The translations under genes were made by a program, and so were the position numbers. Of a DNA stretch of 30,533 bases, positions 24,539 to 30,533 are shown in pieces. The notes beneath the pieces were generated by a model. It ran no database searches, was not told the origin of the DNA, and saw only the letters and a list, made by a program, of their open reading frames with translations. Each line of letters opens with the position of its first letter. Position 1 is the stretch's first letter. The stretch spans positions 1 to 30,533 of the IMG/VR virus record IMGVR_UViG_3300025127_000158, one strand, 5' to 3'. This DNA is from a virus.

Positions 24539-24882
24539 TTTTTTGCCTTCCGAATATTGAGCAATAATGCCCTTCTCTTTTTAGCCTTTTCACCCTGCGC
24601 CTTTTCAAACTTCACTCTGCGCTTGCGACCCTCTGCCTTAATCTTGGCCATTCTGGCAGCAGCAGCATCAGCAACAGGATCTTTTTTAGAAGGGCGCTTA
24701 TTGTTTTTACGCAAATCCTCTACTGCTTTTTTAGATTTGGCAGTTCTCTCAGGTGACGGATCTTTATAATTAAGAGGATCTTTGAGGCCAGTAGCAAAGC
24801 CCTTAACATCACTAAGAAACTGACTCTTAATGCTGCCGAGAGTTCCCTGAACAGCACCAGGCTTTTTCTTTGGCCGTATCAT
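24535..24882 (-). CDS. Basic structural-module protein, unknown function
   Basis: The 115-residue protein is very rich in Lys and Arg. It begins IRPKKKPGAVQGTLGSIKSQFLSDVKGFATGLKDP, and the second half is a series of basic helices (KKDPVADAAAARMAKIKAEGRKRRVKFEKAQ, KAKKRRALLLNIRKAKK). No family is recognised. Placement between terminase and portal and the flanking basic genes suggest virion or packaging association. The ATG overlaps the previous stop (TAATG). It ends in GCA AAA AAA TGA, a potential -1 slippery context. Confidence 0.65.
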   Translation of the reverse strand: MIRPKKKPGAVQGTLGSIKSQFLSDVKGFATGLKDPLNYKDPSPERTAKSKKAVEDLRKNNKRPSKKDPVADAAAARMAKIKAEGRKRRVKFEKAQGEKAKKRRALLLNIRKAKK

Positions 24883-25118
24883 TACTGACCGCCACCAAGT
24901 TTTGTTTGCATTGGTATATCACCTGGGCCTTCACGACGAGCTGGAGAGAATAACAATCTCATTCCACCAGTACTGAGCAATCTGCGACGAGCCTGAGCGC
25001 CTTGCATTTCAGCACGCTCTTCAGCCTCAGCTCTTTGCTCTGCTCTTGCGCGAGCCGCTTCAGCATCTTTTTCTGCCTGTGACTTGCCGCGTCTACCGCC
25101 GCCAAATAATCCCGCCAT
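24882..25118 (-). CDS. Small Arg/Ala-rich coiled-coil protein
   Basis: The 78-residue product has a Gly-rich head (AGLFGGGRRGKSQAEK), a single Ala/Glu/Arg helix (about 14-45, KDAEAARARAEQRAEAEERAE) and a tail with RRLLSTGGMRLLFSPARREGPG. Small proteins ending in this type of 'ARRRLLxxGG.RLLFSP' segment recur between terminase and portal in podoviruses. No biochemical function is known. GAGG lies seven bases upstream of the ATG. Confidence 0.7.
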   Translation of the reverse strand: MAGLFGGGRRGKSQAEKDAEAARARAEQRAEAEERAEMQGAQARRRLLSTGGMRLLFSPARREGPGDIPMQTKLGGGQ

Positions 25119-25119
25119 A

Positions 25120-25599
25120 TCAAAACCTCGCCATCATGTAGTAGTCAGCCCCCTCTGGGCCAAACTTTCTCATAATACTTTCTACCTCAAAATGCAGTGC
25201 TTTGGCAAACTTAAATGCGCTATCATTTTCTACTTTTACGCAGATTTGTAGCCTTCTAACACCATAATCTTGCAAAGCGGTATCGGTTACAGCCCTTGCG
25301 CCACGCACAAGTGATATCGCATGTTTGGAAAGATCCTCGCTCGGAACCATCCACATCTCAGCCAAGCCAGGCCAGTTCATACGAATGCCAAAGGCAGCAA
25401 TAACTCTACCTCTGCCAATCGCTGCCCAGCTCCATCCATCCTCTGAGTTATCCCAAATATAATCTATGTAGTTGGGAACGTATCGCATGTACTCCTTGCT
25501 ATCTTCTGTAAACCGCATTCTCGGCAAATGTTCAAAGCGTAGAGGAACAATTTGCTCATCTGAACTCATGCGAAACTCTGGAAGCTGAATCAATCCCAT
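25120..25599 (-). CDS. GNAT-like acetyltransferase-fold protein
   Basis: This 159-residue protein has the strand-helix order of a GNAT fold: DEQIVPLRFEHLPRMR, a WSWAAIGRGRVIAAFGIRM hairpin, LAEMWMVPSE (central strand), a helix HAISLVRGARAVTDTALQDYG, RRLQICVKVENDSAFKFAKALHFE, and the closing YYMMARF. That ending matches typical GNAT C-termini. The canonical acetyl-CoA loop (Q/RxxGxG/A) is not clear; SKHAISLVRGA occupies its place. It may therefore be an inactive or divergent member, as suggested for T7 gp13-like proteins. It starts within one base of the terminase stop. Confidence 0.7.
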   Translation of the reverse strand: MGLIQLPEFRMSSDEQIVPLRFEHLPRMRFTEDSKEYMRYVPNYIDYIWDNSEDGWSWAAIGRGRVIAAFGIRMNWPGLAEMWMVPSEDLSKHAISLVRGARAVTDTALQDYGVRRLQICVKVENDSAFKFAKALHFEVESIMRKFGPEGADYYMMARF

Positions 25600-27122
25600 T
25601 AGAAGATCTCAAAGTCTGTTGCTGCATTAAACGTCTGGCCACCAGCAAAGCTGTTGCCGTAGTTACCGCGCCGTAATCGACGTTGCTCACCACCACCCAG
25701 CATTAGATAGCCAAACGCATCCCCACAGTGAGAATGCTCGTTCTTTACCGGCATGTCCTTGAACCGCTCTTGACCAGCGCCGAGAGATTGACGCTTGAAG
25801 AAATAACCACCGGCTAAAGACTTTCTCAGCCTCAAGCATTTCTTATTTACCATTAGCCCAGGCTTGCCGCTCACCAGCCTATTCATAGGCGCAGCAGCAG
25901 CCTCACGGCGCACGTTGAACGCGTTACTGTCAGTCGGAGAGGCTTTGAAGCCAATCGAGCGCAAGTGATCGAAGGCAGTCACCTCATAGATTTCATCGCG
26001 CTTGTTACCGGCGGGATCACCCCATATCACCACCTCAGCCTTATTGAAGGACGCAGCAATCTTAGCAAGAAGCTCTTGCCCAAACCTCTCAAGCCCCATG
26101 TCAAACGTCACAAGCTCATCGAGAACCTTCCAGGCGCCACCAGATGTACGCTGTCCAAAGATAGCGGCTGGCGTCAAACCAAAGTCAACGCCGATCTGCA
26201 ATGGATATTGTGGATCATAAGTGACATCACCTGACATCATATCATCGTCATACTCAGGCCAGACAGGACGCCCCTCTTGCACAAACGTATACTTGCCTTC
26301 AGCGTAGCACCTGATCCAATCAGCATTCTTACCGCCGAGAAGCTGCTCATAATATCCGCTTGGCAAATGAACCTTGTTCTCAGCAGAGGGATTAACCATC
26401 CACCACTTAGCCCCAGAGAACACAAATCCATTCGCCTCTGGGTTTTCGGGCAGATCCTTGCCGCTTACCTCCAGCACACCGCCTGGCTGCCGGTAGAACT
26501 TCCAGGGAAACCGACCACCGATAGGATTCTTCTCTGCAAGCTCATGCCACCAGTGATCCGCGTCAGGCGGGTTAGTATCCATAATAATGCCATACCAGGA
26601 CGCGCCACCGTCAGACTGAGTAGGATAACGGCCAACACGGTGCGTCAGCCCGTCGATCACAGCCTTCGGCAGCTCACGGGCCTCGTTTACCCATGCCCCT
26701 GTTAGCTCCAGCGACAGCAGCTTCCTTACGTCTTGTGGCGTAGAAAGAGCCATGAAGATAACTTCGCAGTCTATACCAGGCGCACCTTCCCTCGAAGGCA
26801 GCTTTAGATGGTGCGTGATAGGCGGTTGCCAGCGCATTGCACCCCATACATCCTCTGGGAATAACTCTTGCCAGGTCTTGATTGTTGTTGTTCTTAGCTC
26901 TGGATAGGTATTACGCACGATTACAAACCGAGAATACCGAATGCCATCACGCGGCGAAGGCTTTTGCTGAACAGCCTTGAGCATTATTTCAGCAGCGCAG
27001 CCGTATGATTTACCAGATCCAACCGGACCCATAATCCCGCGAACAAAAGATTTGTCGTGTAGAAACTTCCAAACCGTTGCAGACTTGGAAAAATCCAAGT
27101 TCATGCTGGGAAGATCAGTCAT
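25599..27122 (-). CDS. terL: Terminase large subunit
   Basis: This 507-residue protein is the packaging motor. The N-terminal ATPase has Walker A GPVGSGKS (32-39) and a Walker B-like strand ELTGAWVNEARELP (139-152), with E147 the likely catalytic carboxylate. The C-terminal nuclease has D313 (GVDFGLTPAAIFG), D369 (VVIWGDPAGNKRDE) and D468 (HSHCGDAFGYLML), the expected metal-binding acids. Start choice: of the three in-frame ATGs near 27134, the one at 27122 has GAGG six bases upstream. It overlaps the terminase small subunit gene by 8 bases. All key motifs are intact. Confidence 0.95.
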   Translation of the reverse strand: MTDLPSMNLDFSKSATVWKFLHDKSFVRGIMGPVGSGKSYGCAAEIMLKAVQQKPSPRDGIRYSRFVIVRNTYPELRTTTIKTWQELFPEDVWGAMRWQPPITHHLKLPSREGAPGIDCEVIFMALSTPQDVRKLLSLELTGAWVNEARELPKAVIDGLTHRVGRYPTQSDGGASWYGIIMDTNPPDADHWWHELAEKNPIGGRFPWKFYRQPGGVLEVSGKDLPENPEANGFVFSGAKWWMVNPSAENKVHLPSGYYEQLLGGKNADWIRCYAEGKYTFVQEGRPVWPEYDDDMMSGDVTYDPQYPLQIGVDFGLTPAAIFGQRTSGGAWKVLDELVTFDMGLERFGQELLAKIAASFNKAEVVIWGDPAGNKRDEIYEVTAFDHLRSIGFKASPTDSNAFNVRREAAAAPMNRLVSGKPGLMVNKKCLRLRKSLAGGYFFKRQSLGAGQERFKDMPVKNEHSHCGDAFGYLMLGGGEQRRLRRGNYGNSFAGGQTFNAATDFEIF

Positions 27123-27534
27123 CATCTGCCTCATACGTTGTGGTAATATCTGGCCCCTTCATGTTGATCCCAACAATCGAAGGCTTGTCCACATTCTTCT
27201 CCACATCGAGCAAGCCACTAGCCTTAGCCAAGACGCGCAGAGGGCCTATCTTGTCAAACATTTCTATCGTCGTACCATGCTGGCCAACAGTCACCTTCTT
27301 GATTGCCGAGAGAGCTTCGTCAGGAATGTCTTTCAGCGGCTTTACCTGACCAGTATGCAGATCAATAATATCCGTAATTTTAGACGTGCCAATAGCAATA
27401 AGCTCAGCAGCCACAGCCTCTTTGTTCTGAGCCAATGTCTCCGAGCGGCCAATTCGACGCTGCAACAAACGCGCGCCGCCAAACCGACCAACCGGCGGGA
27501 TAGGTTTTATCTTATCCTCTTTTTTTCTGCTCAT
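27115..27534 (-). CDS. terS: Terminase small subunit
   Basis: The 139-residue protein precedes and overlaps the large subunit. It has a basic N-terminus (SRKKEDKIKPIPPVGRFGGARL), a helical core (RSETLAQNKEAVAAELIAIG), and a C-terminal segment (LKDIPDEALSAIKKVTVGQH; IEMFDKIGPLRVLAKASGLLD) that resembles the oligomerisation and large-subunit-contact part of several podovirus small terminases. The tail is acidic (TYEADDD). It would recognise the packaging site. No cos or pac site could be assigned. Confidence 0.82.
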   Translation of the reverse strand: MSRKKEDKIKPIPPVGRFGGARLLQRRIGRSETLAQNKEAVAAELIAIGTSKITDIIDLHTGQVKPLKDIPDEALSAIKKVTVGQHGTTIEMFDKIGPLRVLAKASGLLDVEKNVDKPSIVGINMKGPDITTTYEADDD

Positions 27535-27549
27535 TCTTCACAACAGACA

Positions 27550-27846
27550 TTATTGAAGATCTATAGGCAAACGATCATTCTCTTTTTTTATGCCCCTATA
27601 CGTCTGACTATCTTCGCACATCTTGAGATAAAATGTAGGATCTCCATCCCAACGCTCAGGGCCAATAACAATACCAGGAGAATAATCCTCACCCTCTTTG
27701 TTTTCATATGAACTAACACCAAACAGCTTCTTGTACAAAAGAATAAAGTTTTCGCTTAATTCATTATAACCATCGCGCTCATCACTACGGTACGCATCAA
27801 GCGCACCCCTTAATAAAAAATACTCGTAAGGAGTAAGTACAATCAT
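27550..27846 (-). CDS. Hypothetical acidic protein
   Basis: This 98-residue protein starts IVLTPYEYFLLRGALDAYRSDE, continues through NELSENFILLYKKLFGV, and has an acidic, aromatic-containing tail (ERWDGDPTFYLKMCED). No family is recognised. A strong AAGGAGG ribosome site lies before the ATG. It sits between a possible single-strand binding protein and the terminase genes. Confidence 0.65.
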   Translation of the reverse strand: MIVLTPYEYFLLRGALDAYRSDERDGYNELSENFILLYKKLFGVSSYENKEGEDYSPGIVIGPERWDGDPTFYLKMCEDSQTYRGIKKENDRLPIDLQ

Positions 27847-27857
27847 AACGCCCCTCC

Positions 27858-28097
27858 TTAAAACGGTATGCTATCGCCACCCGTATCCGTATCGGCACGA
27901 GAAGGTTGCTGAGAACGTGAGCCATCATCTTCAAACAGCTTCAGCCAAACCTCACCGTCCTTATTCGGCAAAGGCAATCCCTCTAGCTTAATGCTGATAC
28001 CCTTATCATTCGCAAAAGCAATACCATGACGCAACCAAACCGGCTTATCCCGACCAGGCACTTCCTTGGCTTGCACAACACTAAAACGCTTAGACAT
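27858..28097 (-). CDS. Small SSB-like protein with acidic IPF tip
   Basis: The 79-residue protein has a beta-rich body (RFSVVQAKEVPGRDKPVWLRHGIAF; KGISIKLEGLPLPNKDGEVWLKLFED). It also has a Ser/Gln-rich flexible linker (DGSRSQQPSRADTDTGGD) and ends in DSIPF. Single-stranded DNA-binding proteins show the same organisation: an OB-like body, a disordered linker and an acidic tip ending I/LPF that docks partner proteins. The body is short for a canonical OB fold of 100 residues or more. A similar family of 'NDKG.I..KL..LP' proteins occurs in phages without a firm name. AGGAGG precedes ATG. The function is inferred. Confidence 0.65.
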   Translation of the reverse strand: MSKRFSVVQAKEVPGRDKPVWLRHGIAFANDKGISIKLEGLPLPNKDGEVWLKLFEDDGSRSQQPSRADTDTGGDSIPF

Positions 28098-28164
28098 TAT
28101 TTCCTCCTATACAGCGTTGCAAGTTCAATAACGATATTACAAAGAAAGCAATACCACAAGATAA

Positions 28165-28758
28165 TTATCCCCAATGAGAAGCCATTGCATCGGCTATCCC
28201 TTGGTAAGTTTTACTGCGCTCTTTCCAACGATCCTCTGATGGTGGCAATCTATTTTGCCCTGAGTCAGTTTGATTTGCCCATCTTGGCTTATCGCCAACC
28301 ATTCTGGGCTCAACAAATTTTGTCGGCCTTAGCGTTCTTAAATTCTTCAACCAAAGACAAGTACGCTTAGAGGCATCGTCTCCGAACATATACGGATGAA
28401 TTGACTGATCCGCTTTTCTTATAGCAGTGCCAATTCTGCCGACAGGGTTCTCAATAGCTATCTTACCAATAGGCGCATCCATCAATGCACGAACAAACTC
28501 TAAAGCCTCCTCAGTCTTTTGCTCCCTGCCCTCTACCCGCTTATTCCAATGCAAGCCAGAGCTGCAAAGATAAGTGCAAGGAGGAAAGGCAATCATCATA
28601 TCCCAGTCATCACCCAATAACGAAAGAACATCACCCTCTATATGAAACTCAGATCCATCATCAGAAGGCAGCAAGTCACAAGACCAAGCATCATGACCTA
28701 ATGAGCGGAAAGCCTCACGCACACGGCCAGAATATTCACAAGCAATAAGTATCCTCAT
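28165..28758 (-). CDS. Small DNA cytosine methyltransferase-like protein
   Basis: The 197-residue protein opens with a Rossmann-like first strand, RILIACEYSGRVREAF (S-adenosylmethionine-site type). It has the catalytic-loop motif PPCTYLCSSG (59-68, C61), the ENP motif (103-105, KIAIENPVG), and the segments KRTCLWLKNL and SKTYQGIADAMASHWG typical of this phage family. Full C5 methyltransferases exceed 300 residues; this one lacks an obvious target recognition region, so its specificity is unknown. A protective function against restriction is plausible. No ribosome site precedes ATG 28758, and a promoter-like element ends just before it, suggesting a leaderless transcript. Confidence 0.8.
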   Translation of the reverse strand: MRILIACEYSGRVREAFRSLGHDAWSCDLLPSDDGSEFHIEGDVLSLLGDDWDMMIAFPPCTYLCSSGLHWNKRVEGREQKTEEALEFVRALMDAPIGKIAIENPVGRIGTAIRKADQSIHPYMFGDDASKRTCLWLKNLRTLRPTKFVEPRMVGDKPRWANQTDSGQNRLPPSEDRWKERSKTYQGIADAMASHWG

Positions 28759-28761
28759 ATG

Positions 28762-28793
28762 TAAGTGATATCATTACATAAGTGATATTACAA
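28762..28793 (-). promoter_or_regulatory. Promoter-like element with tandem 10-bp repeats
   Basis: TAAGTGATAT occurs at 28762-28771 and again at 28779-28788, one helical turn and a half apart. On the minus strand, TTGTAA (28793-28788) and TATCAC (28770-28765) are spaced by 17 bases and are overlapped by the repeats. The predicted start is at or next to the methyltransferase ATG (28758). Confidence 0.45.
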
Positions 28794-28796
28794 TAG

Positions 28797-28955
28797 CTAA
28801 GAATACATATCCCCAATATTAGCCCGTGACCTCTCCAGCAAACCCTCAGCCAACTGCTTAATCAAATGCGGAAACACATCATGCTCTATCACAGCAATCA
28901 ACTCACCATCACGCCATATACGCAATCCATCAGGATAAACGTGCCAGCTAATCAC
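28797..28955 (-). CDS. Small conserved phage protein (WHVYPDGLRIW type)
   Basis: This 52-residue gene uses GTG, which overlaps the previous TGA (GTGA). It reads ISWHVYPDGLRIWRDGELIA, then VIEHDVFPHLIKQLAEGLLERSRANIGDMYS. A beta hairpin plus an amphipathic helix is expected. Similar short proteins with W.VYPDGL..W.DGE..A.I....FP.LI occur in phage genomes; their function is unknown. No alternative start is available before the in-frame stop upstream, so the GTG is well supported. Confidence 0.7.
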   Translation of the reverse strand: MISWHVYPDGLRIWRDGELIAVIEHDVFPHLIKQLAEGLLERSRANIGDMYS

Positions 28956-29110
28956 TTCTTCTTCATACGCGTCAATGCAGCCTTCTTAAATGCCGCATCA
29001 GTAGGCGCACCCTTGCTGCCAGGCTTACGCATCTTCTCGTCACTGCCAGAAGCTATACGCTTACGCTTCGCTTGAATATTGGAATACAGTCCAGGTTTAG
29101 ATTTAGGCAT
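28952..29110 (-). CDS. Small basic conserved phage protein (KMRKPGSKGAP type)
   Basis: The 52-residue product reads PKSKPGLYSNIQAKRKRIAS, then GSDEKMRKPGSKGAPTDAAFKKAALTRMKKK. The pattern GLYxNIxAKRxRIxxGSxEKMRKPGxKGAPT is widespread in tailed phages and cyanophages as a short, highly basic protein of unknown role, usually near structural genes. AAAGG lies 8 bases upstream of ATG 29110. It overlaps both neighbours (8 bases with the upstream gene, 4 with the downstream gene). Confidence 0.8.
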   Translation of the reverse strand: MPKSKPGLYSNIQAKRKRIASGSDEKMRKPGSKGAPTDAAFKKAALTRMKKK

Positions 29111-29510
29111 CTTGCTTTCCTTTCACATTTAGCAATCTTTTAGGGCGCGGCTTTGGGCGCAACGAAGGAGCATCGCCATTACCGCGCATCTTGCCAATTA
29201 AAGAACTGATCCTTTTTGAGTATGCAGTAGGATCTTCACCCTCCGGAACAACAATAAAGTCCTTTCGCCTCATAGCTTCATCAAAAGCCTCAAACCTCTT
29301 AGACAAAACAACAGGCTTACCATCTCGCATCCTAACACGCGGAACAAGAACTTGACGGCCATCTTCAAGCTCATAACTCTCAGTGTGAGCAGCTCCCTCT
29401 TCGGGATGCAGTGGAGAACTAGAATCAAAAGCCCTCAGCAGCCAAGATGGCGCGCTGCCCCTGCTTAAACTGAGAAGAAGCTTTCTCTCCGGTGAGGTTA
29501 GGTCAGGCAT
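29103..29510 (-). CDS. Hypothetical protein, 135 aa
   Basis: This protein begins PDLTSPERKLLLSLSRGSAPSWLLRAFD, which reads as a helical domain, then a Ser/Pro-rich linker and ELEDGRQVLVPRVRMRDGKPVVLS (beta hairpins). AFDEAMRRKDFIVVPEGEDP follows, and it ends in a basic tail (RPKPRPKRLLNVKGKQDA). The first part resembles a DNA-binding or regulatory helix bundle, but I do not recognise a family. It is the first well-supported gene downstream of a 249-base regulatory gap. Confidence 0.6.
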   Translation of the reverse strand: MPDLTSPERKLLLSLSRGSAPSWLLRAFDSSSPLHPEEGAAHTESYELEDGRQVLVPRVRMRDGKPVVLSKRFEAFDEAMRRKDFIVVPEGEDPTAYSKRISSLIGKMRGNGDAPSLRPKPRPKRLLNVKGKQDA

Positions 29511-29654
29511 AGGAAGACCCTTTCATGGTTTTTCGGAAAATAGTTTCGTGGGGGTATGTACATAAGACGCGCGAGGCGGGGGGGCAAATGGGTCGATTGC
29601 GCTAGATGTTGATTTCCGCATGATTTTTGCAGGCGACCCGCCTAGATTGCAGGC

Positions 29655-29700
29655 GCTATACCATATCTTGTGCAATTTACTTAACATAATGCGTATTATG
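29655..29700 (-). promoter_or_regulatory. Putative promoter with adjoining palindromic operator
   Basis: CATAAT and ATTATG form a perfect inverted repeat with a 4-base spacer (29685-29700). Abutting it on the minus strand is TTAAGT (29684-29679), an 18-base gap and TATAGC (29660-29655) with TGG before it. A dimeric regulator next to the -35 is the simple reading. The surrounding 249-base gap (29511-29759) also holds a TATGTACATA palindrome (29555-29564) and two GCAGGCG direct repeats (29628-29657 region). Confidence 0.45.
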
Positions 29701-29760
29701 CGACTTTGCATATTCTGCTCGCTGAGTGCGGGTAACTGTCTTTCGGCTAGGTATGGTCAT
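29677..29760 (-). CDS. Possible 27-residue coupled peptide
   Basis: ATG 29760 overlaps the TGA of the HTH gene (TGATG), and AAAGG lies 8 bases upstream. The peptide reads TIPSRKTVTRTQRAEYAKSHNTHYVK and is strongly basic. It covers the palindrome at 29685-29700. No family is known. It may be only a chance frame. Confidence 0.3.
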   Translation of the reverse strand: MTIPSRKTVTRTQRAEYAKSHNTHYVK

Positions 29761-30365
29761 CAAGCTGCCCTTTCGTCGCTGTACGGCTCGCTCAGCAGCT
29801 CTACGGCTTGGTTTGCCAGCATTGCTGCGCCGCGTCTGAGTTTCTCCGGCTTGATTACCCAGCCATCGGCTACTGCCCGTGTGAAAAACTCTGTCGTCAA
29901 ACACTGAAATTCATCCACTAGCTTAGATAGGTCCAGTTCGACTGCCGTGTTAATACCAGTTAGGCGCATGTTACCTTCCTGTTTTAGCATTGCCTCAGCT
30001 TCACCTAATTGGATTTGCTGTTTAGGCGTTAGCCTGGAGCGTATAGTTTCCTCTAGCTTGACCTGTTGATCGTAGACGATGCGGTTGCTTGTGCTCTTCT
30101 GGTCTTTGTAGAACGGCTTACAAAACGTCATGTATCCGAACTTGCGTAGCCTTACGACATGCCAGCTTACACCTGACTGTGACAGCCCTATGTCTTGCCC
30201 TATCCTTGTTTGGCTTACGAATGTTCTGCCCATGTGATCGGCGTAGGAACAAAACGCCGCGAGCACTCTGAATGCTGACGGCGTGATGCGTGGATCTTTT
30301 AGCGCCCTGATTGGTACGACAGCAAACGCTCTGAGGTCTTTGGCTTTGAGCTGCTTTGGTCGCAT
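29760..30365 (-). CDS. Helix-turn-helix replication or regulatory protein
   Basis: The 201-residue protein has a conserved-looking start (RAFAVVPIRALKDPRITPSAFRVLAAFCSYAD) and a winged helix-turn-helix at about 48-80 (SQTRIGQDIGLSQSGVSWHVVRLRKFGYM). This arrangement is found in phage and plasmid replication initiators and HTH_36-like regulators. The C-terminal half is helical (LTPKQQIQLGEAEAMLKQ; KLVDEFQCLTTEFFTRAVADGWVIKPEKL). It could be an initiator or a transcription factor acting on the palindromes downstream. ATG overlaps the preceding TGA by one base. There is no clear ribosome site other than GAGGAG about 13 bases upstream, so coupling is likely. Confidence 0.7.
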   Translation of the reverse strand: MRPKQLKAKDLRAFAVVPIRALKDPRITPSAFRVLAAFCSYADHMGRTFVSQTRIGQDIGLSQSGVSWHVVRLRKFGYMTFCKPFYKDQKSTSNRIVYDQQVKLEETIRSRLTPKQQIQLGEAEAMLKQEGNMRLTGINTAVELDLSKLVDEFQCLTTEFFTRAVADGWVIKPEKLRRGAAMLANQAVELLSEPYSDERAA

Positions 30366-30533
30366 CAGTACGGGTTCTCCTCTAGCTCTGGCACTGGATC
30401 GTGTTCTGTGTATTGCACTGGCTTGCGTTCTGCGTAGACTTCAGCGCTGAGCTGTTCCAGGCTTTTGTAGTAGGTTTGGATTTGCTGAGAAGTTACCAGG
30501 TTCTTTTCGACTAGGCGATCAGCTCCGGTTCCG
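30365..30533 (-). CDS. C-terminal end of a truncated gene
   Basis: An open minus-strand frame runs off the right edge and ends at a TGA that overlaps the next ATG. The visible 55 residues (ADRLVEKNLVTSQQIQTYYK, then SLEQLSAEVYAERKP, then acidic VPELEENPY) suggest a helical, acidic C-terminus. Family and function cannot be determined. It is probably the upstream member of the same transcription unit as the HTH gene. Confidence 0.65.
   Translation of the reverse strand, partial: GTGADRLVEKNLVTSQQIQTYYKSLEQLSAEVYAERKPVQYTEHDPVPELEENPY

Noticed and set aside
26277-26705. 142-codon plus-strand open frame opposite terL
   Set aside because: Mirror frame of a well-supported gene without a ribosome site or protein-like composition.
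26977-27711. 244-codon plus-strand open frame opposite the terminase genes
   Set aside because: It is antisense to terL, terS and the 98-residue gene, all strongly supported; the translated sequence has no domain character.
29523-29711. 62-codon minus-strand open frame in the regulatory gap
   Set aside because: No ribosome site, no recognisable sequence pattern, and it lies over promoter-like and palindromic sequence.
27115-29760. cos or pac packaging site
   Set aside because: No feature identifies one; repeats near 29628-29657 and G-tracts are suggestive but could be regulatory.
1-30533. Integrase, CI-type repressor, tRNA, CRISPR array or insertion sequence
   Set aside because: None was recognised on either strand; absence applies to this window only, since the phage genome continues beyond its edges.

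Overview
The window is a roughly 30.5-kb piece of a tailed double-stranded DNA phage with short-tail (podovirus) architecture. It is incomplete: a gene is cut at the right edge, and the left-edge gene may begin upstream. Evidence for the podovirus call is the set of terminase subunits, a head-tail connector type portal, scaffold, major capsid protein, gp11-like and gp12-like tail tube proteins, a run of large ejection proteins and one long tail fiber. The order and several small genes (a Bbp19-like protein, a GNAT-like protein beside the terminase) recall the structural module of Bordetella phage BPP-1 and relatives. The tail fiber repeat style and several small conserved genes are of kinds common in marine phages. 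A marine proteobacterial host, perhaps alphaproteobacterial, is an inference; nothing in the window proves it. No integrase, repressor/Cro pair, tRNA, CRISPR or insertion sequence was found.

Layout. Positions 35-2541 (+) form a compact early-type operon: a DnaJ-like zinc finger peptide, a winged-helix protein, a Gp157-family protein, an Erf/Rad52-like annealing protein and four small proteins, several with helix-turn-helix character. It ends at an intrinsic terminator (2667-2696). Everything else is on the minus strand and converges on that terminator. Read in the direction of transcription from the right edge: a truncated gene, an HTH protein, a regulatory gap, small conserved phage proteins, a small cytosine methyltransferase-like protein, an SSB-like small protein, terminase small and large subunits, a GNAT-like protein, small basic proteins, portal, Bbp19-like protein, scaffold, capsid, a probable capsid accessory protein, two tail tube proteins, four internal/ejection proteins, the tail fiber, three small proteins and a lysis cassette ending in a T7-lysozyme-like amidase.

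How it works together. The plus-strand genes probably support recombination and early regulation. The minus-strand genes package DNA, build the head and short tail, deliver proteins into the host and lyse it. The most notable gene is a 1096-residue protein inside the ejection module that joins a ParB-like domain to a zeta-toxin-type kinase domain. This is the architecture of a 'polyvalent' effector that would enter the host with the DNA. Other points are five genes of 46-56 codons that a 60-codon cutoff would miss, a structured element and promoter between scaffold and capsid genes, a candidate leaderless promoter with tandem repeats before the methyltransferase, and a slippery A-run that could fuse two small basic proteins.
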